Source: Colius striatus (taxonomy: Eukaryota; Chordata; Aves; Coliiformes; Coliidae). Taken from it: 64,000 nt of DNA. The notes below the pieces were generated by a model. The model ran no database searches. It was given only the letters and a program-made list of their open reading frames with translations, and had not been told where the DNA came from. The stretch lies in assembly GCF_028858725.1 (NCBI RefSeq), contig NC_084765.1, positions 11,673,501 to 11,737,500 on the forward strand. Direction: 5' to 3'. Below, piece after piece: positions 41,401 through 52,604 of the stretch. The position numbers were made by a program, and so were the translations under genes. The number at the start of each line of letters is the position of its first letter. The first letter of the stretch is position 1.

Positions 41401-42970
41401 GGCCCCTGTTCAGGTTTTGAAATTTATTTCTACTCATGTTTTACTTATGTAAAACTATTTTAACATCTCAGAAATTATGAAAACCCAAATTCTACAACAT
41501 ACCCTTTTTATCAGCTCTTGGTAAAGGCTTATTATCCCCAGAGTAAACATTTTAACTCCGAGTTCAGAAGCTTCTCAAGGAAACTTGCTTGAAAAGTGAA
41601 AACGTGAGGCAAAATTTTGATGAAGCACGCACAAAATGTTTAATTTTTCTGGAGCTGTTTCCTGAGGATTTGTATTTCTCATTGATTCTTGCTTGTGAAA
41701 CACTCAAAGCTGTTACCCTAGCTGATGTACACCCAGCCTGCAAGGAGCCCATCCAGCCCTGTTCATGACACCAGTAAACCGTGAGATGACAGTTTTGGAC
41801 CCCGGGGGGGGCGTGTGGGGAGGGTGACGATGCTGACAGCTCTGGTAGCAGCTGATTTTGGTGTCTTATTGCCGCTTTATTTTTCAGAATGTAACACCCT
41901 GAATGGATTAGTGTCTGAGGTTTTTATCCGATTCTTTGTGGAGACAGTTGGGCATTATTCCCTGTTCCTAACCCAGAATGAAAAAGGAGAGCGTGCTTTC
42001 CAAAGGGAGGCTTTCCGTAAGTCCGTCGCCTCCAAGAGTATCCGGCGCTTCTTGGAAGTTTTCATGGAATCCCAAATGTTCGCTGGCTTCATCCAGGACA
42101 GAGAGCTGCGGAAATGCAGGGCAAAAGGTAACGGGTGCTTTTCTCAGGAGAAAACACCACAACCTTCCTACAGCCTAAGGTCATCCTCAGGGACCACCTC
42201 CTTCCCAGCCCGCCTCTGGGGCCGGGCGCGCTCCTGACGCTTTCCGTGGGAGCTGCGCGGGAAGCGTCGGGAACGCGCCCGTCCCCGGAGGCGGGAGCGC
42301 GCAGTCGGCTCTGTCCGCCCTCACTCCCTCCTTTCGCGCCCCCGAACCCCGCGCGGCCCCGTGCCGCCAGCCATGTTTGTGCGGTCGCAGAGGCGGAGGG
42401 AAGGGCGAGGTGGATTCAAGGCAAACGCAACTCTTCTTTCTCTCCGTTTTTCTGCAGGTCTTTTCGAGCAGAGAGTTGAACAGTATTTGGAAGAGCTTCC
42501 AGACACGGAGCAAAGTGGAGTGAACAAGTTTCTGCGAGGCCTGGGTGAGGAACACCTTTAGAAGTATTTCTTAAGTGAATTTTTAAGTTTTTTTGTGTTT
42601 TTTTTTAATTTAAAGAAAGCTTTACTTAAGGTGAAATCGTAGGCGGTTTCAATGAAATATGAAAACAATGAAAGCATACTTAAAGCTGACGAAATCAGAT
42701 TTAATTATCCTTGTTAGCACTTTCAGTTTCACGTGGGGGCAAGGGAACCAAACTGTAATCGCAGGGAAGGGCAGGTGGCTGACCACTCAGGATTCTGTTA
42801 GTTGGCTCTCCCTGTGGTATTGAGTTGAAGAGTTACTCTGCAGCATTTACGTTACAAATTACGGTTTGCTAAGTAACTTTTGATTGCACTGGGCATTGCA
42901 GTATGCATTAAAAACTGATGGTGTGCTTTCTTTAGGGAACAAAATGAAGTTCCTTCACAAGAAGAACTAA
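1425..42970 (+). CDS. DENND2B: DENND2B (ST5), C-terminal DENN module, 12 exons, 5' end outside window
   Basis: The gene encodes a DENN-domain guanine-nucleotide exchange factor; family literature gives RAB13 at the cell surface as the main target, with RAB9 also reported for DENND2 proteins. Exons seen here are 1425-1609, 2238-2347, 3300-3369, 12786-12863, 16858-16998, 19937-20085, 38398-38575, 39643-39684, 40657-40768, 41888-42127, 42458-42544 and 42936-42970. All have AG/GT borders and join in one frame into 474 complete codons plus TAA. The product corresponds to roughly the last 42% of the vertebrate protein: uDENN in exons 1-3, cDENN in about 4-8, an acidic linker, then dDENN. Recognised peptides include [43 protein letters not shown] and the C-terminus [10 protein letters not shown]. 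The proline-rich N-terminal half lies upstream of the window. DENND2A, C or D are possible in principle, but the peptides and the RPL27A neighbour favour DENND2B. Confidence 0.95.
2238..2347 (+). CDS. DENND2B: DENND2B exon (uDENN)
   Basis: The acceptor is CCCCCACAG and the donor is AG|GTAACC. It encodes [20 protein letters not shown] and then [16 protein letters not shown], continuing the previous exon in phase 0 and leaving two bases of a serine or arginine codon. The aromatic FCFPD..W motif is typical of uDENN domains. Confidence 0.95.
2348..3299 (+). other. DENND2B intron with CR1 fragment
   Basis: The intron separates two uDENN exons. About a third of it is a CR1 3' fragment at 2938-3235 in reverse orientation. 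The intron at 1610-2237 just upstream shows no recognisable element. Confidence 0.7.
2938..3235 (-). mobile_element. CR1 LINE 3' fragment
   Basis: On the + strand it opens AATCATAGAACAG, passes GGTTGGAAGAGACCTC and CTAGTCCAAGCCCCCTGC, and continues through the CTGGGCAACCTGTTCCAGTG segment to a CCCTGTCCTATTGTCACAGG block. This is the reverse of the CR1 3' end common in birds. It is truncated at its 5' end and carries no coding potential. Confidence 0.88.
3300..3369 (+). CDS. DENND2B: DENND2B exon (uDENN end)
   Basis: This 70-bp exon has acceptor TTCTTCTAG and donor GTAAGT. It encodes [20 protein letters not shown] and RLL, the conserved FxLTxxDGxRxFGYCRR strand of DENN domains. The split codon joined to the previous exon reads Ser. 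Confidence 0.95.
5420..5445 (+). repeat. Poly(A) run
   Basis: Twenty-six A residues are broken only beyond their end by a G. No transposon body is recognisable next to it, so a retrocopy tail cannot be claimed. Confidence 0.9.
11820..12112 (-). mobile_element. CR1 LINE 3' fragment
   Basis: It has the same signatures as the copy at 2938: GTTGGAAGGGACCTCTAGAG, ATCTAGTCCAACTCCCTGC, AGCAGGTTCACC and a CTGGGCAGCCTGTGCCAG block. Open frames across it on both strands are repeat-derived and not genes. Confidence 0.9.
12786..12863 (+). CDS. DENND2B: DENND2B exon (cDENN start)
   Basis: This 78-bp exon has exactly 26 codons in phase 0, acceptor TTACCAG and donor GTAAGA. It encodes [20 protein letters not shown] and FDLFSK. 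It follows a 9.4 kb intron. The human protein, as I recall it, has FGLFSK where this has FDLFSK, an ordinary substitution. Confidence 0.94.
12864..16857 (+). other. DENND2B intron with AAAAG array
   Basis: The intron is AT-rich apart from a GC-richer block near 14,480-14,830. It contains the pentanucleotide array at 14208-14352. I see nothing else that can be named. Confidence 0.65.
14208..14352 (+). repeat. (AAAAG)n pentanucleotide array
   Basis: About 28 nearly perfect units of GAAAA run without interruption. The strand is fully purine, so it can form triplex structures. Lys-rich and Phe-rich open frames across it are artefacts. Confidence 0.98.
16858..16998 (+). CDS. DENND2B: DENND2B exon (cDENN)
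   Basis: This 141-bp phase-0 exon has acceptor ATTAG and donor GTAAAA. It encodes [20 protein letters not shown], then an S(L)[14 protein letters not shown] segment ending PGAGNE. These are conserved positions of the central DENN domain. Confidence 0.95.
16999..19936 (+). other. DENND2B intron, no recognised element
   Basis: This 2.9 kb stretch shows short TG and TA dinucleotide runs near 17,515 and 19,365, and no exon-like or transposon-like signature that I can support. Confidence 0.6.
19937..20085 (+). CDS. DENND2B: DENND2B exon (cDENN core)
   Basis: The acceptor is GCTCAG and the donor is AG|GTAAGA. It encodes [20 protein letters not shown] and then the helix [19 protein letters not shown], the best conserved part of cDENN. 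The exon ends two bases into a serine codon completed 18 kb downstream. Confidence 0.96.
28986..29040 (+). repeat. (TAGGA)n pentanucleotide array
   Basis: There are eleven perfect TAGGA units, with degenerate CAGGAGAGGATAG-type units following to about 29,075. It sits in the 18 kb DENND2B intron. Confidence 0.97.
29121..29161 (+). repeat. Two-copy 20-bp tandem repeat
   Basis: ATGTTGCCAGATGTTCTGTA is followed directly by a copy differing at one base near its end. It lies just beyond the TAGGA array. Confidence 0.75.
31082..31172 (+). mobile_element. CR1 LINE 3' tail
   Basis: It carries GATCCTGCTCTGGCAG, TTGGACTAGATGATC, AAGGTCCCTTCCAACCC and then ATTCTGTGATTCTATGATTC, the terminal short repeat of CR1. 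Orientation is opposite to the copies at 2938 and 11820. Confidence 0.9.
32216..32374 (+). repeat. (CTCCT)n pentanucleotide array
   Basis: About 31 essentially perfect CTCCT units, all pyrimidine on this strand and purine (AGGAG) on the other. All three frames are open across it, which explains the overlapping serine/leucine-rich ORFs. Confidence 0.98.
32821..32881 (+). mobile_element. Degraded CR1-like tail
   Basis: The segment GGTGCTGGATCAGCTGACCT, then GATCTCTTCCCA and a terminal TTTGTGATTCTAT, resembles a diverged CR1 3' end. Only about 60 bp is recognisable, so the call is tentative. Confidence 0.45.
38398..38575 (+). CDS. DENND2B: DENND2B exon (cDENN)
   Basis: The acceptor is CTCTCCAG and the donor is GTAGGA. 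It encodes [20 protein letters not shown], then [20 protein letters not shown] and [19 protein letters not shown]. The YPFxWQHxxIPVLP motif is diagnostic of DENN domains. It follows the largest intron, 18.3 kb. Confidence 0.97.
39643..39684 (+). CDS. DENND2B: DENND2B 42-bp exon
   Basis: This is a 14-codon exon, [14 protein letters not shown], with acceptor TTTCTTTAG and donor GTAAAG, in phase 0 at both ends. It is easy to miss in ORF scans because of its size. It encodes the end of the central DENN domain. Confidence 0.93.
40657..40768 (+). CDS. DENND2B: DENND2B exon (acidic linker)
   Basis: The acceptor is TCTGTCAG and the donor is G|GTAAGT. It encodes [20 protein letters not shown], then [17 protein letters not shown]. 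The Ser-Asp repeat joins cDENN to dDENN and looks like a casein kinase 2 target, which is inferred from composition only. Confidence 0.95.
41110..41277 (-). mobile_element. Endogenous retrovirus LTR fragment
   Basis: Read on the - strand the piece starts TGTCCTGGTTTGGCCCAGCT at 41277, followed by AACCAAGAAGCACCATGACA and a CACTCAGTGCCCCCC segment, then an AAGATAACCAAGGTTGTTG stretch. This layout matches a bird LTR group I know from the consensus start TGTCATGGTTTAACCCAGCC. Only the 5' part of an LTR is recognisable and no coding region is attached. The left boundary is approximate. Confidence 0.65.
41804..41824 (+). other. G-rich tract, potential G-quadruplex
   Basis: The run consists of eight G, then CGTGT, four G, A, three G. 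This fits four G3 runs with short loops. It lies about 65 bp upstream of the 41888 exon, where it could influence splicing; that role is inference. Confidence 0.45.
41888..42127 (+). CDS. DENND2B: DENND2B exon (dDENN)
   Basis: The acceptor is ATTTTTCAG and the donor is G|GTAACG, length 240 bp. It encodes the downstream DENN domain: [40 protein letters not shown] and [22 protein letters not shown]-rich tract lies about 65 bp upstream and a CpG island begins about 80 bp downstream. Confidence 0.96.
42128..42457. promoter_or_regulatory. CpG island inside a DENND2B intron
   Basis: This 330-bp intron carries about 30 CpG dinucleotides between roughly 42,205 and 42,430, against a CpG-poor background in neighbouring introns. 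GC-box-like and G/C-run motifs are present. CCATGTTTG at 42372-42380 reads CAAACATGG on the other strand, loosely resembling a YY1 site. Such density normally marks an unmethylated promoter or regulatory element; which strand it would serve is unknown. Confidence 0.75.
42458..42544 (+). CDS. DENND2B: DENND2B exon (dDENN end)
   Basis: The acceptor is TTCTGCAG and the donor is G|GTGAGG. It encodes [20 protein letters not shown] and VNKFLRGL. The intron just before it is a CpG island, and the frame of this exon stays open upstream to an ATG at 42373. Confidence 0.95.
42936..42970 (+). CDS. DENND2B: DENND2B last coding exon with stop
   Basis: The acceptor is CTTTCTTTAG. It encodes [10 protein letters not shown] followed by TAA at 42968-42970, the expected C-terminus of the family. 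The 3' UTR follows without a break. Confidence 0.94.
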
Positions 42971-43812
42971 CTCCTTTCTGCTGAAATACGAACCCAAAGA
43001 CTATTTATGCCACTGTGCAGGCACTGTCAGCGTTTCGGTTTGATGCGGCGGGAGAGCGGAGCAAGCTGAGGATAATGCTGGTAGACAGTGTGCCGGAGGA
43101 TGGCTCCTTTATGTATTTGGATCGAATTTGTACATAATGGGCTGTAAGCTTGTGTAACAGATTTTGTAATGAGCAAGAAAAACTGTGGTAAATATTTGTA
43201 TATTCCTGAGAATAACAGGTGCTTTTTTTTTTTTCTTTAGTATGAATTGAGTTATGCTTGGTGCAAAAATTAATAGCTGATTATGTGCAGCTGACTGTCT
43301 CAGCAGAACCACTGACTTCACGGGATGTTTGTGAGAGCTACACTGACACCCGAGTGCTGCGGGGATGAATGAGCTCGGGAACGTGGGGGAGGTTGTACGC
43401 ATGGGGGCTGCTTTCATGTGGCAGAGTTGGTATCTTCTGGTTTGGCTTTTTTCCTTCTAATTAATTTTAAAAGAAAGAAATATCAAAGTAACTTGAGAAT
43501 AAGGTACTTGGTTCACAATACAAAACTTCCACTTGGTTTGAACTCTGGTCAGTAAACTACATGTAATCCATTCTGCACTAAGACTGCTACACCTGAGATC
43601 TCAGTTCTTTGACATGCAAGCTGCAACGAGTAGGTACAGGACATCCTTTCCTAACATCTGTATGTATGGTTTCTATTAAACTCTGTAAATACACTTGCTT
43701 GTTGATATTCATTGCAAACCTCTGCAGCTTCTGATGTCGACTAAGTACAAACCCAGTAACTTTCCTGTGATTTTAAAAATGAATTTGTAATTAAAATACA
43801 AACCTGTAGGTT
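42971..43812 (+). other. DENND2B: DENND2B 3' UTR, end inferred
   Basis: This untranslated stretch follows the stop. ATTAAA signals at 43675-43680 and 43790-43795 are each followed by T/G-rich sequence, so cleavage near 43,695 or 43,812 is likely. AATAAA at 44615-44620 and 44859-44864 could allow longer forms. The true end cannot be decided from sequence alone. Confidence 0.55.
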
Positions 43813-45600
43813 TGCTATTTCATGATGTAGTTTTTTCTTCACTATTTTTCACTGGGGCTGAGGTAAGACATTTTATATCTCTGTTCTGCTAAATTTATCC
43901 TAACAGAAGCATCTCTTCAAAAGTTTGGGTTTTTTTCTTTACACGGGTTACCAGCAAATTACTTTTTGTCATGGTGAGTACCATGACAATGCTGCTCAAC
44001 TGTGGTGTTTTCAGGTTGGTTTTGTGCTACCTTGGTTAGATAATCACAGTAGAATACTAGTGGCTTGTGGCAGACAGAGCCCGTACGTAAATTTCCGGTG
44101 AGCTGTTACAAGAAAGTCAGCTTTTCTTTTGCACTAATTGCATTCTGCTTAGGTTCCATTTCAGTGATGGCTTTTCAGCAGGACAGGAAGGGTTAGCTTC
44201 CCATGGCCTTCTGCAAGTGGGTGATTGTTACTCTACTACCATTCATTTTTTATCTCATAACTCCTGATTCACATTCTGGTAAGTTTTCCCTTGGTCTGAA
44301 GAAGAAAATATATAAATATTTCAATATTTGCAAGTCTGACAGCTCTTACCTTAAAAACTCCCAAACCAGCCCAACAACCAAACGGGTTTTTTTTTACTTG
44401 CAGCTTGATTTCTCTAGTTACATTGGGTTTGAGGCTTGCGCAGTTCCGAACCTGGCTGTGGTTCTGGTTTGCTATCAGCCTCATAGAACAAAACAGAGGG
44501 ATTATTCACAAAAAGGTGAAGTAATTTCCTTTTTTCTTACTTCCCTCACACTTGTATACATACAAAAGCTGCTTAAGAGTACATGAAATGTCTGTAAACT
44601 ATCAATTCAAATGTAATAAAAAAATGTTGATTTCCATTAGGCTTACTCTGCAATATGCTGTAAGTTCTAGATTAACTTCAAGATGTAGTTCTTAAAGAGT
44701 GGAAGGAGTAGCTTCACTTGTACATGTGGATTCTGGCCATTTTATGAACACCAGCTGCTAGTAAATAAATGGGGAAATACATATTCCTCTTAAGAAAATG
44801 ATGGATAAAACATGTTGATCAGCTAAAGGAAGTGCCGCAGAGGATTTGCTATGAAGGCAATAAAAAGCCACTGAACATGGGTATGTAAGGACATGGTGCT
44901 GTAAAACCCATCTCCCACACCAAAGCTGCTTTCCTCCATCTGCACTTATCTTTAAAGTAGACAGCTTTTTAAGATCGTGTTACCCATCAAGGTGTCATTC
45001 CAGTTTTGTAATGTGAATCTGTGGATAACAGTGGACAGGGTGAGATCATGTTTCAAAACACCTGTAGGTGCCTTCTTGATCTTCAAAGTTTGAATATGTA
45101 AAACAATCCCAGTGTTATCCAGAGGTGCCTTTGAGAGGAATGAAAAACAGGGTGTAGTATTTTGCCTTCTATATTAGTTAAAACTGAGTAGTGTTTATGA
45201 GCATGGAAGTTTCCTTGTGGACCATCAACTGAGGCAAACCTGAAGAAAACTACATCCGTTTCTGAGGCCCCTGTTTCGAGTTGGGGAAATAAAGTGTTAG
45301 AGTATTCAAGCTTGAGAATCAGAAACTCCGGGCATTGCCACTCTAGTGCGGCAGAGAGTTGTGATAAAGACACAGTATTTACTTTCTGGTGGTTATCGAT
45401 ATTTAATGCCGTAACCAGGCGTGCGCTCCCAGTCCTACCTTTGCTACAGTTCAAAGGGGGAGGCGAAAGCAGGTGGCGTCTGTGATTAAGACGACTCGGT
45501 TTATAAGGCTGTGCCCGCTAAGCTCACTCCCCTGGCAGGGACGGCTGCCCAGACGTGCCGGGTGGGTGCGGTGCCCGGGGCCCGGTGCGTCCCCGCGGGC
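43813..45600. other. Intergenic spacer DENND2B to RPL27A
   Basis: This is about 1.8 kb without a recognisable gene or transposon. Two AATAAA signals (44615-44620 and 44859-44864) might end longer DENND2B transcripts. CpG density rises only from about 45,480 at the RPL27A promoter. Confidence 0.6.
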
Positions 45601-45794
45601 ACCCGCGCCTGAGCCGGACGCACCGGAAGCACAGCCACCTCGTCGCGCGGCGCATCTCGCGAGACTCAGCCCCGCGCCGGGAGCCTCAGCGAAGCCTCGC
45701 GAGAGCTTGGCACTGCCCGGCGCCGCCCCCGCTGAGCCTTGTCCCGCTCTCGCGAGCGCCGCGCTCTTTCCCTTTCCTTGCTCACGCCGGCAAG

Positions 45795-48817
<3,023 letters not shown>

Positions 48818-48844
48818 AGGCCTTTGTTTTATTCAGATCCTCTG

Positions 48845-48850
48845 AATAAA
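48845..48850 (+). promoter_or_regulatory. RPL27A: RPL27A poly(A) signal
   Basis: AATAAA lies 27 bp after the stop codon and is followed by a TGTTGATT-type downstream element, so cleavage is expected near 48,862. The very short 3' UTR is normal for ribosomal protein genes. Confidence 0.9.
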
Positions 48851-49079
48851 GACATTGTATAAAATGTGTTGATTTACAGAAATTTCTTATATTTTTCCTA
48901 ACTTGTGCAGACACTGTTCACACTGAAGTCTTGTCTGTTTCCTGATGAACTGACTGCTGCTCACCATCTTTGGGAACGGGTTGGTTACAGTGCCAGGTGT
49001 TTCGCGTCCACAAATACCTCCGTGCTTTTTCTGTGAGGAGGTAGCATAATACATAGGTGCTTTCCAGGTCCTTGCAGCT

Positions 49080-49376
49080 TTGGGGCGGGTCGATGGGGCC
49101 CTTCGCGGCGCTCTGGGGAGAGGTGACGGGCCGTGTGACAGGCTGAGGGGGAGCGCGGCCCTGCCCCGCGCCCGGGCCCCGCCTACAGGCGTTGGCGCGC
49201 GGCGGCGGCCGTTGGGCGCGCGGGGGCGCTCGCGGCCGGGCGCGCGCCCTCCCCTGAGGGGCGAGCTCGCCGCTGCGAGGTGTGAGGAGCCGAGCGGCCG
49301 GGCCGGGGGCTGCCCACCGTGTGCGACCCAAGGCGTTCCCCTTACGCAAACGGCGCAAGTCAGGTGGTTTAGCCCG
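49080..49376. promoter_or_regulatory. CpG island downstream of RPL27A, likely TRIM66 promoter
   Basis: A dense CpG block begins about 220 bp after the RPL27A cleavage site. It contains repeated GGCGCG, GCGGCGGC and GGGGCGG-type motifs and no open gene. By position it is the best candidate promoter and non-coding first exon for the TIF1-like gene whose first coding exon lies 4 kb downstream. It could also drive an antisense transcript. Confidence 0.65.
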
Positions 49377-49377
49377 A

Positions 49378-50480
49378 TGTCCACCAAGTCATAAAATCAC
49401 TCCCCCTCCTAAACTAGACAGGAGAGAGAAGTATAACAAATGGCTTGTGAGTTAAGGATGGAGAGATCACTTGGCAATTAGTGTTATGGGCAAAACAGAC
49501 TCAGGGAGAAAAAGGTTTGAGTTATTGAAGAAACAATAAGAGCAGGGAGATGAGAAATAAAACCGTCTTAAAAACACCTCCCCCCACCTCTCCTCTTCTA
49601 GGACTCCCTTTCCTTCTCTCCAGCGGTGCAGGGGATGGGGGTTGTGGTCAGTTCTTTACAGATGGACTTTGCCGCTGCTTCTCGAGGAGGCCTCCTCACA
49701 CTTCCCATTGCTACACTGTGAGGTCCCTCCCACGGGAGACAGTCCTTCATGAACTTCTCCAGCGGTTCTTCCCATGGGCTGCAGCTCCTCACGAACTGCT
49801 CCAGCATGGGGCCCCCCACAGGGGCAGGTCCTTACACCCTGCCCCAGCATGGGTCATCCACCAGGAGAACAGTCCTTCAAGGACAGACTGCTCCAGCCTG
49901 GATCCCTCACGGGATCACAAGTCTTGATACCAAAGCTGCTCTGGTGTGGGTACCACCCCACGAACTTCTAGGTCCTGCCAGGAACTTGCTCCAGGATGAG
50001 CTTCTTACAGAGTCACAGCCTCTTTCAGGCATCCACCTGTTCCAGTGTGGGGTCCCCCACGGGCTGCAAGTGGGTCTCTGCTTCCCAGTGGCCTCCATGG
50101 ACTGCAGGGGGACAACATGCTTCACCATGGTCCTCACCACATATCACAGGGGAGCCTCTTCATTGCCAAAGCACCCTCCTCCCCCTCCTTCTCCACTGGC
50201 CTTGGTGTCTGCGGAGATATTTTCACATTCTCACTCCCTGTTGCTGCTGCAGTTTTGCAACTGCGCAACAACTTCTCCTTCTCAAATATGTTTATTCACA
50301 GAGGTGTTGCCTCCATCACTAATTGGCCAGGTCTGGGTCAGGTGCAGGGTCCAGCTTAGAATTGACTGGCCCTAACCCTGTGAGCTACACGGGAGGCTTC
50401 TGGCAACTCTTTGTTTAAAGAATCCACCCCTGTAGCCCCTCTGCTACCAAAAAAAGTCTGGCCCAGGCAAAGCCACTACA
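49378..50480 (-). mobile_element. Endogenous retrovirus LTR-like element, probably solo
   Basis: The element reads on the - strand from TGTAGTGGCTTTGCCTGGGC (starting at 50480) through a GTAGCAGAGGGGCTACAGGG block. Its middle is an array of spaced CTCCAGC(A/G)TGGG-like units. It ends near 49,378 after a TATAACAAATGGCTTGTGAG block (+ strand). I recognise this architecture from LTRs repeated in passerine and other bird genomes. No gag, pol or env sequence adjoins it, so a solo LTR is the simplest reading. Long open frames on both strands within it come from the internal array. Left boundary and target duplication are not certain. Confidence 0.7.
49757..50055. repeat. Internal minisatellite-like array of the LTR
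   Basis: Units resembling CTCCAGCATGGGGCCCC recur near 49757, 49799, 49841, 49890, 49938, 49989 and 50040, spaced about 42-51 bp and interleaved with CCACGGG and CACGAACT motifs. Divergence between units is high, consistent with an old array. Confidence 0.7.
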
Positions 50481-52434
50481 AGTGAGGAAGCTGAATTAAG
50501 ACCAACTAATTTCTTAAATGTAAAACGTGTTTAATTGAGGTTTTTCGGTTTGCTTTGGTTGGTTTTTTGTTTTGTGGATGTCTTTTTTGTTTTGGTTTTT
50601 GTTTTTAACCTGGTAAACTTTTTTAGATGGAGATAGTTTTCATTTTATTAGATGTTTCCCAAATCCTTGGTAACTTACCGTCCTGCTAAATGAGTTTATT
50701 GACAAAACTGCTAAAGTTGCTATTACAATGCTATAAAGTACTATAATGATGTAGCAACATCCATGTTTCATAGTGGGAAGCAGGTAGGGGAAAAAAAGTG
50801 ATCTGTTTAAATCTTGAGAAAAAGAAAACACAGGAAAGACTTGCATAGAAAATCTATCCATAAAATACGCTGTCATAACTTCATAATTTCTATATCCTTA
50901 TAAACTTCTCTTATATGAATTGTTTTAATGCTTTACTGGAACATCCAGTCCTGCGATACCTGGGTGCTTCCCTCTGATTTGTGTCAGGGTGGCCATTGCC
51001 TTCCTGAGGCCATGACTGATCCTTTGGTCCCCAGGCAGCCGTACAGCACAATGGCTTTCCTTTGCACCCGTCTGGACTGACACAACAGAAGTCCAACGTG
51101 GGACTCATCCTGCCAGCTGTCTCTTCAGCATTCCTGTCTTCATCAGTTTCTCTCCTGCATCCTGCCTCATTTCCCTCAACACATGTCAAAATGCAGTTAA
51201 GTTTATTTTCCTAGTTATCACTGCTGCTGGACTTGGTGCTTCCTATCAGTACAGTCAAGGCATGGGTGGTATGGCCTCATGACTACTAGTTTGCATACCT
51301 GTCTCAGTAGGAAATTTTGCACACTTTTTATCATCCTTATCCTTCCCCTTCCTACCAAAAAACTTATACAGTTTCCTATATTATGCAAAAAGCATAAATT
51401 AAAAGGTATGGCATCTCACTTCTCATTCAGCCACAGGTTTTGTGTTTTTGGTGATGCAGCATTTTCCACTCTTAGGATTTGCTTGCACTGATTCTCTGTG
51501 CGTGGATGATTAATCCTGGGCTGTGGTTTATCTGTCTAAACAATGTGGTAGTCTAAGACCTCAACTTCCTCCTGCAGAAATGACATGTTTTTTGTAGGTG
51601 CTGGTTTGTCTTCTTAGCAACAGTAGTTGCAAGAAGCAGCAGAGCTGGAGCGAGCCGAGCAGCTGCGCTACTCTAATGACATTTAACCTCTGAAAGATGG
51701 TTGATGAAGATATACTGTATAGAGCTCATGTAATAAGCATTGATAGACTGTTTTAGTTAAAGCATGGGTACAGTGATCACAGCTCATTTCTAAAGAGATC
51801 TCTAGTTTTGGAATTACAGTCGTAAGTTTTAGTAATAGGTTTGAATTTGTCTAAGTGAATTCGGTAAAGCTGATGGATATCTACCTGTTTTCATTTGTTC
51901 CTAGAATGAGTCTTGGATGTGAAATATGATGCATACTTTGGTCCATTTTTGCTAAAATATTTTAACTGACAAAGATTTTAGGATGCAACACTTAAATTCC
52001 TGATTGTGGATTTCTGAGACATTATTTTTCTTTTTTTTTTAATTGATGAGAAAAAACCCCAAAGACCTACTTACTAACAATTTCCACTGGAATCTACTCT
52101 GAGGCAGGATACCTCAAGAGAATACATAGCTCTACTGCTAGAGCTGATGCTTTTTTGTGCCTGGGAAATCTGAAGATCTCAGCTGCAAGTTCTGTGCTGC
52201 TGGTAGCAAGGCCACCATGCCAAGGCCCTGGGCAGCTGCATGGGACTCTGGCCCCAGGAGATATGGTCAACTGGAAAGGTGGTCCAGGGGACATGAGACT
52301 GGATTTGCTTTTTCTCCTGTGATGCAACATGAAACAGTTTCTCTTTGCAGGCTGTATCTGATCAATGTCTCTCAAAATCTCAGGACTGGGGATGGAACAT
52401 GAACTGCAAAACTCTCAGTTCATATTAGGGAAGT

Positions 52435-52485
52435 TAGGTGGAGCAGGAGGAACACCGTGTTAGGTGAGCAGGAGGAACACTGTCC
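52435..52485 (+). repeat. Two-copy tandem repeat, about 26 bp
   Basis: GTGGAGCAGGAGGAACACCG is followed by GTGAGCAGGAGGAACACTG, each preceded by TTAG. It lies in the region before the TRIM66-like exon. Confidence 0.65.
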
Positions 52486-52604
52486 TGCTTGTGGGAAGTT
52501 CAGGCAGGTTTGGCATATAATTTGATCTGTGGTCATCTTGGCAGATGATATTTGATTACTACAAAGTGTGTTTTATTACATTTCTGTAAAGATGATTGGC
52601 AGAA

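Larger units (their letters stand above)
38576..41887 (+). other. DENND2B introns around the 42-bp and acidic-linker exons
   Basis: Three introns (38576-39642, 39685-40656, 40769-41887) lie here. The first two show nothing recognisable. The third carries an LTR fragment (about 41110-41277) and a G-rich tract (41804-41824). Confidence 0.65.

Noticed and set aside
48887-49394. Arg/Ala/Pro-rich ORFs of 104-166 codons
   Set aside because: These are stop-poor frames through the CpG island downstream of RPL27A, without recognisable motifs.
49550-50375. ORFs of 104-208 codons on both strands
   Set aside because: They lie wholly within the LTR-like element and reflect its GC-rich internal array, not a host or viral gene.
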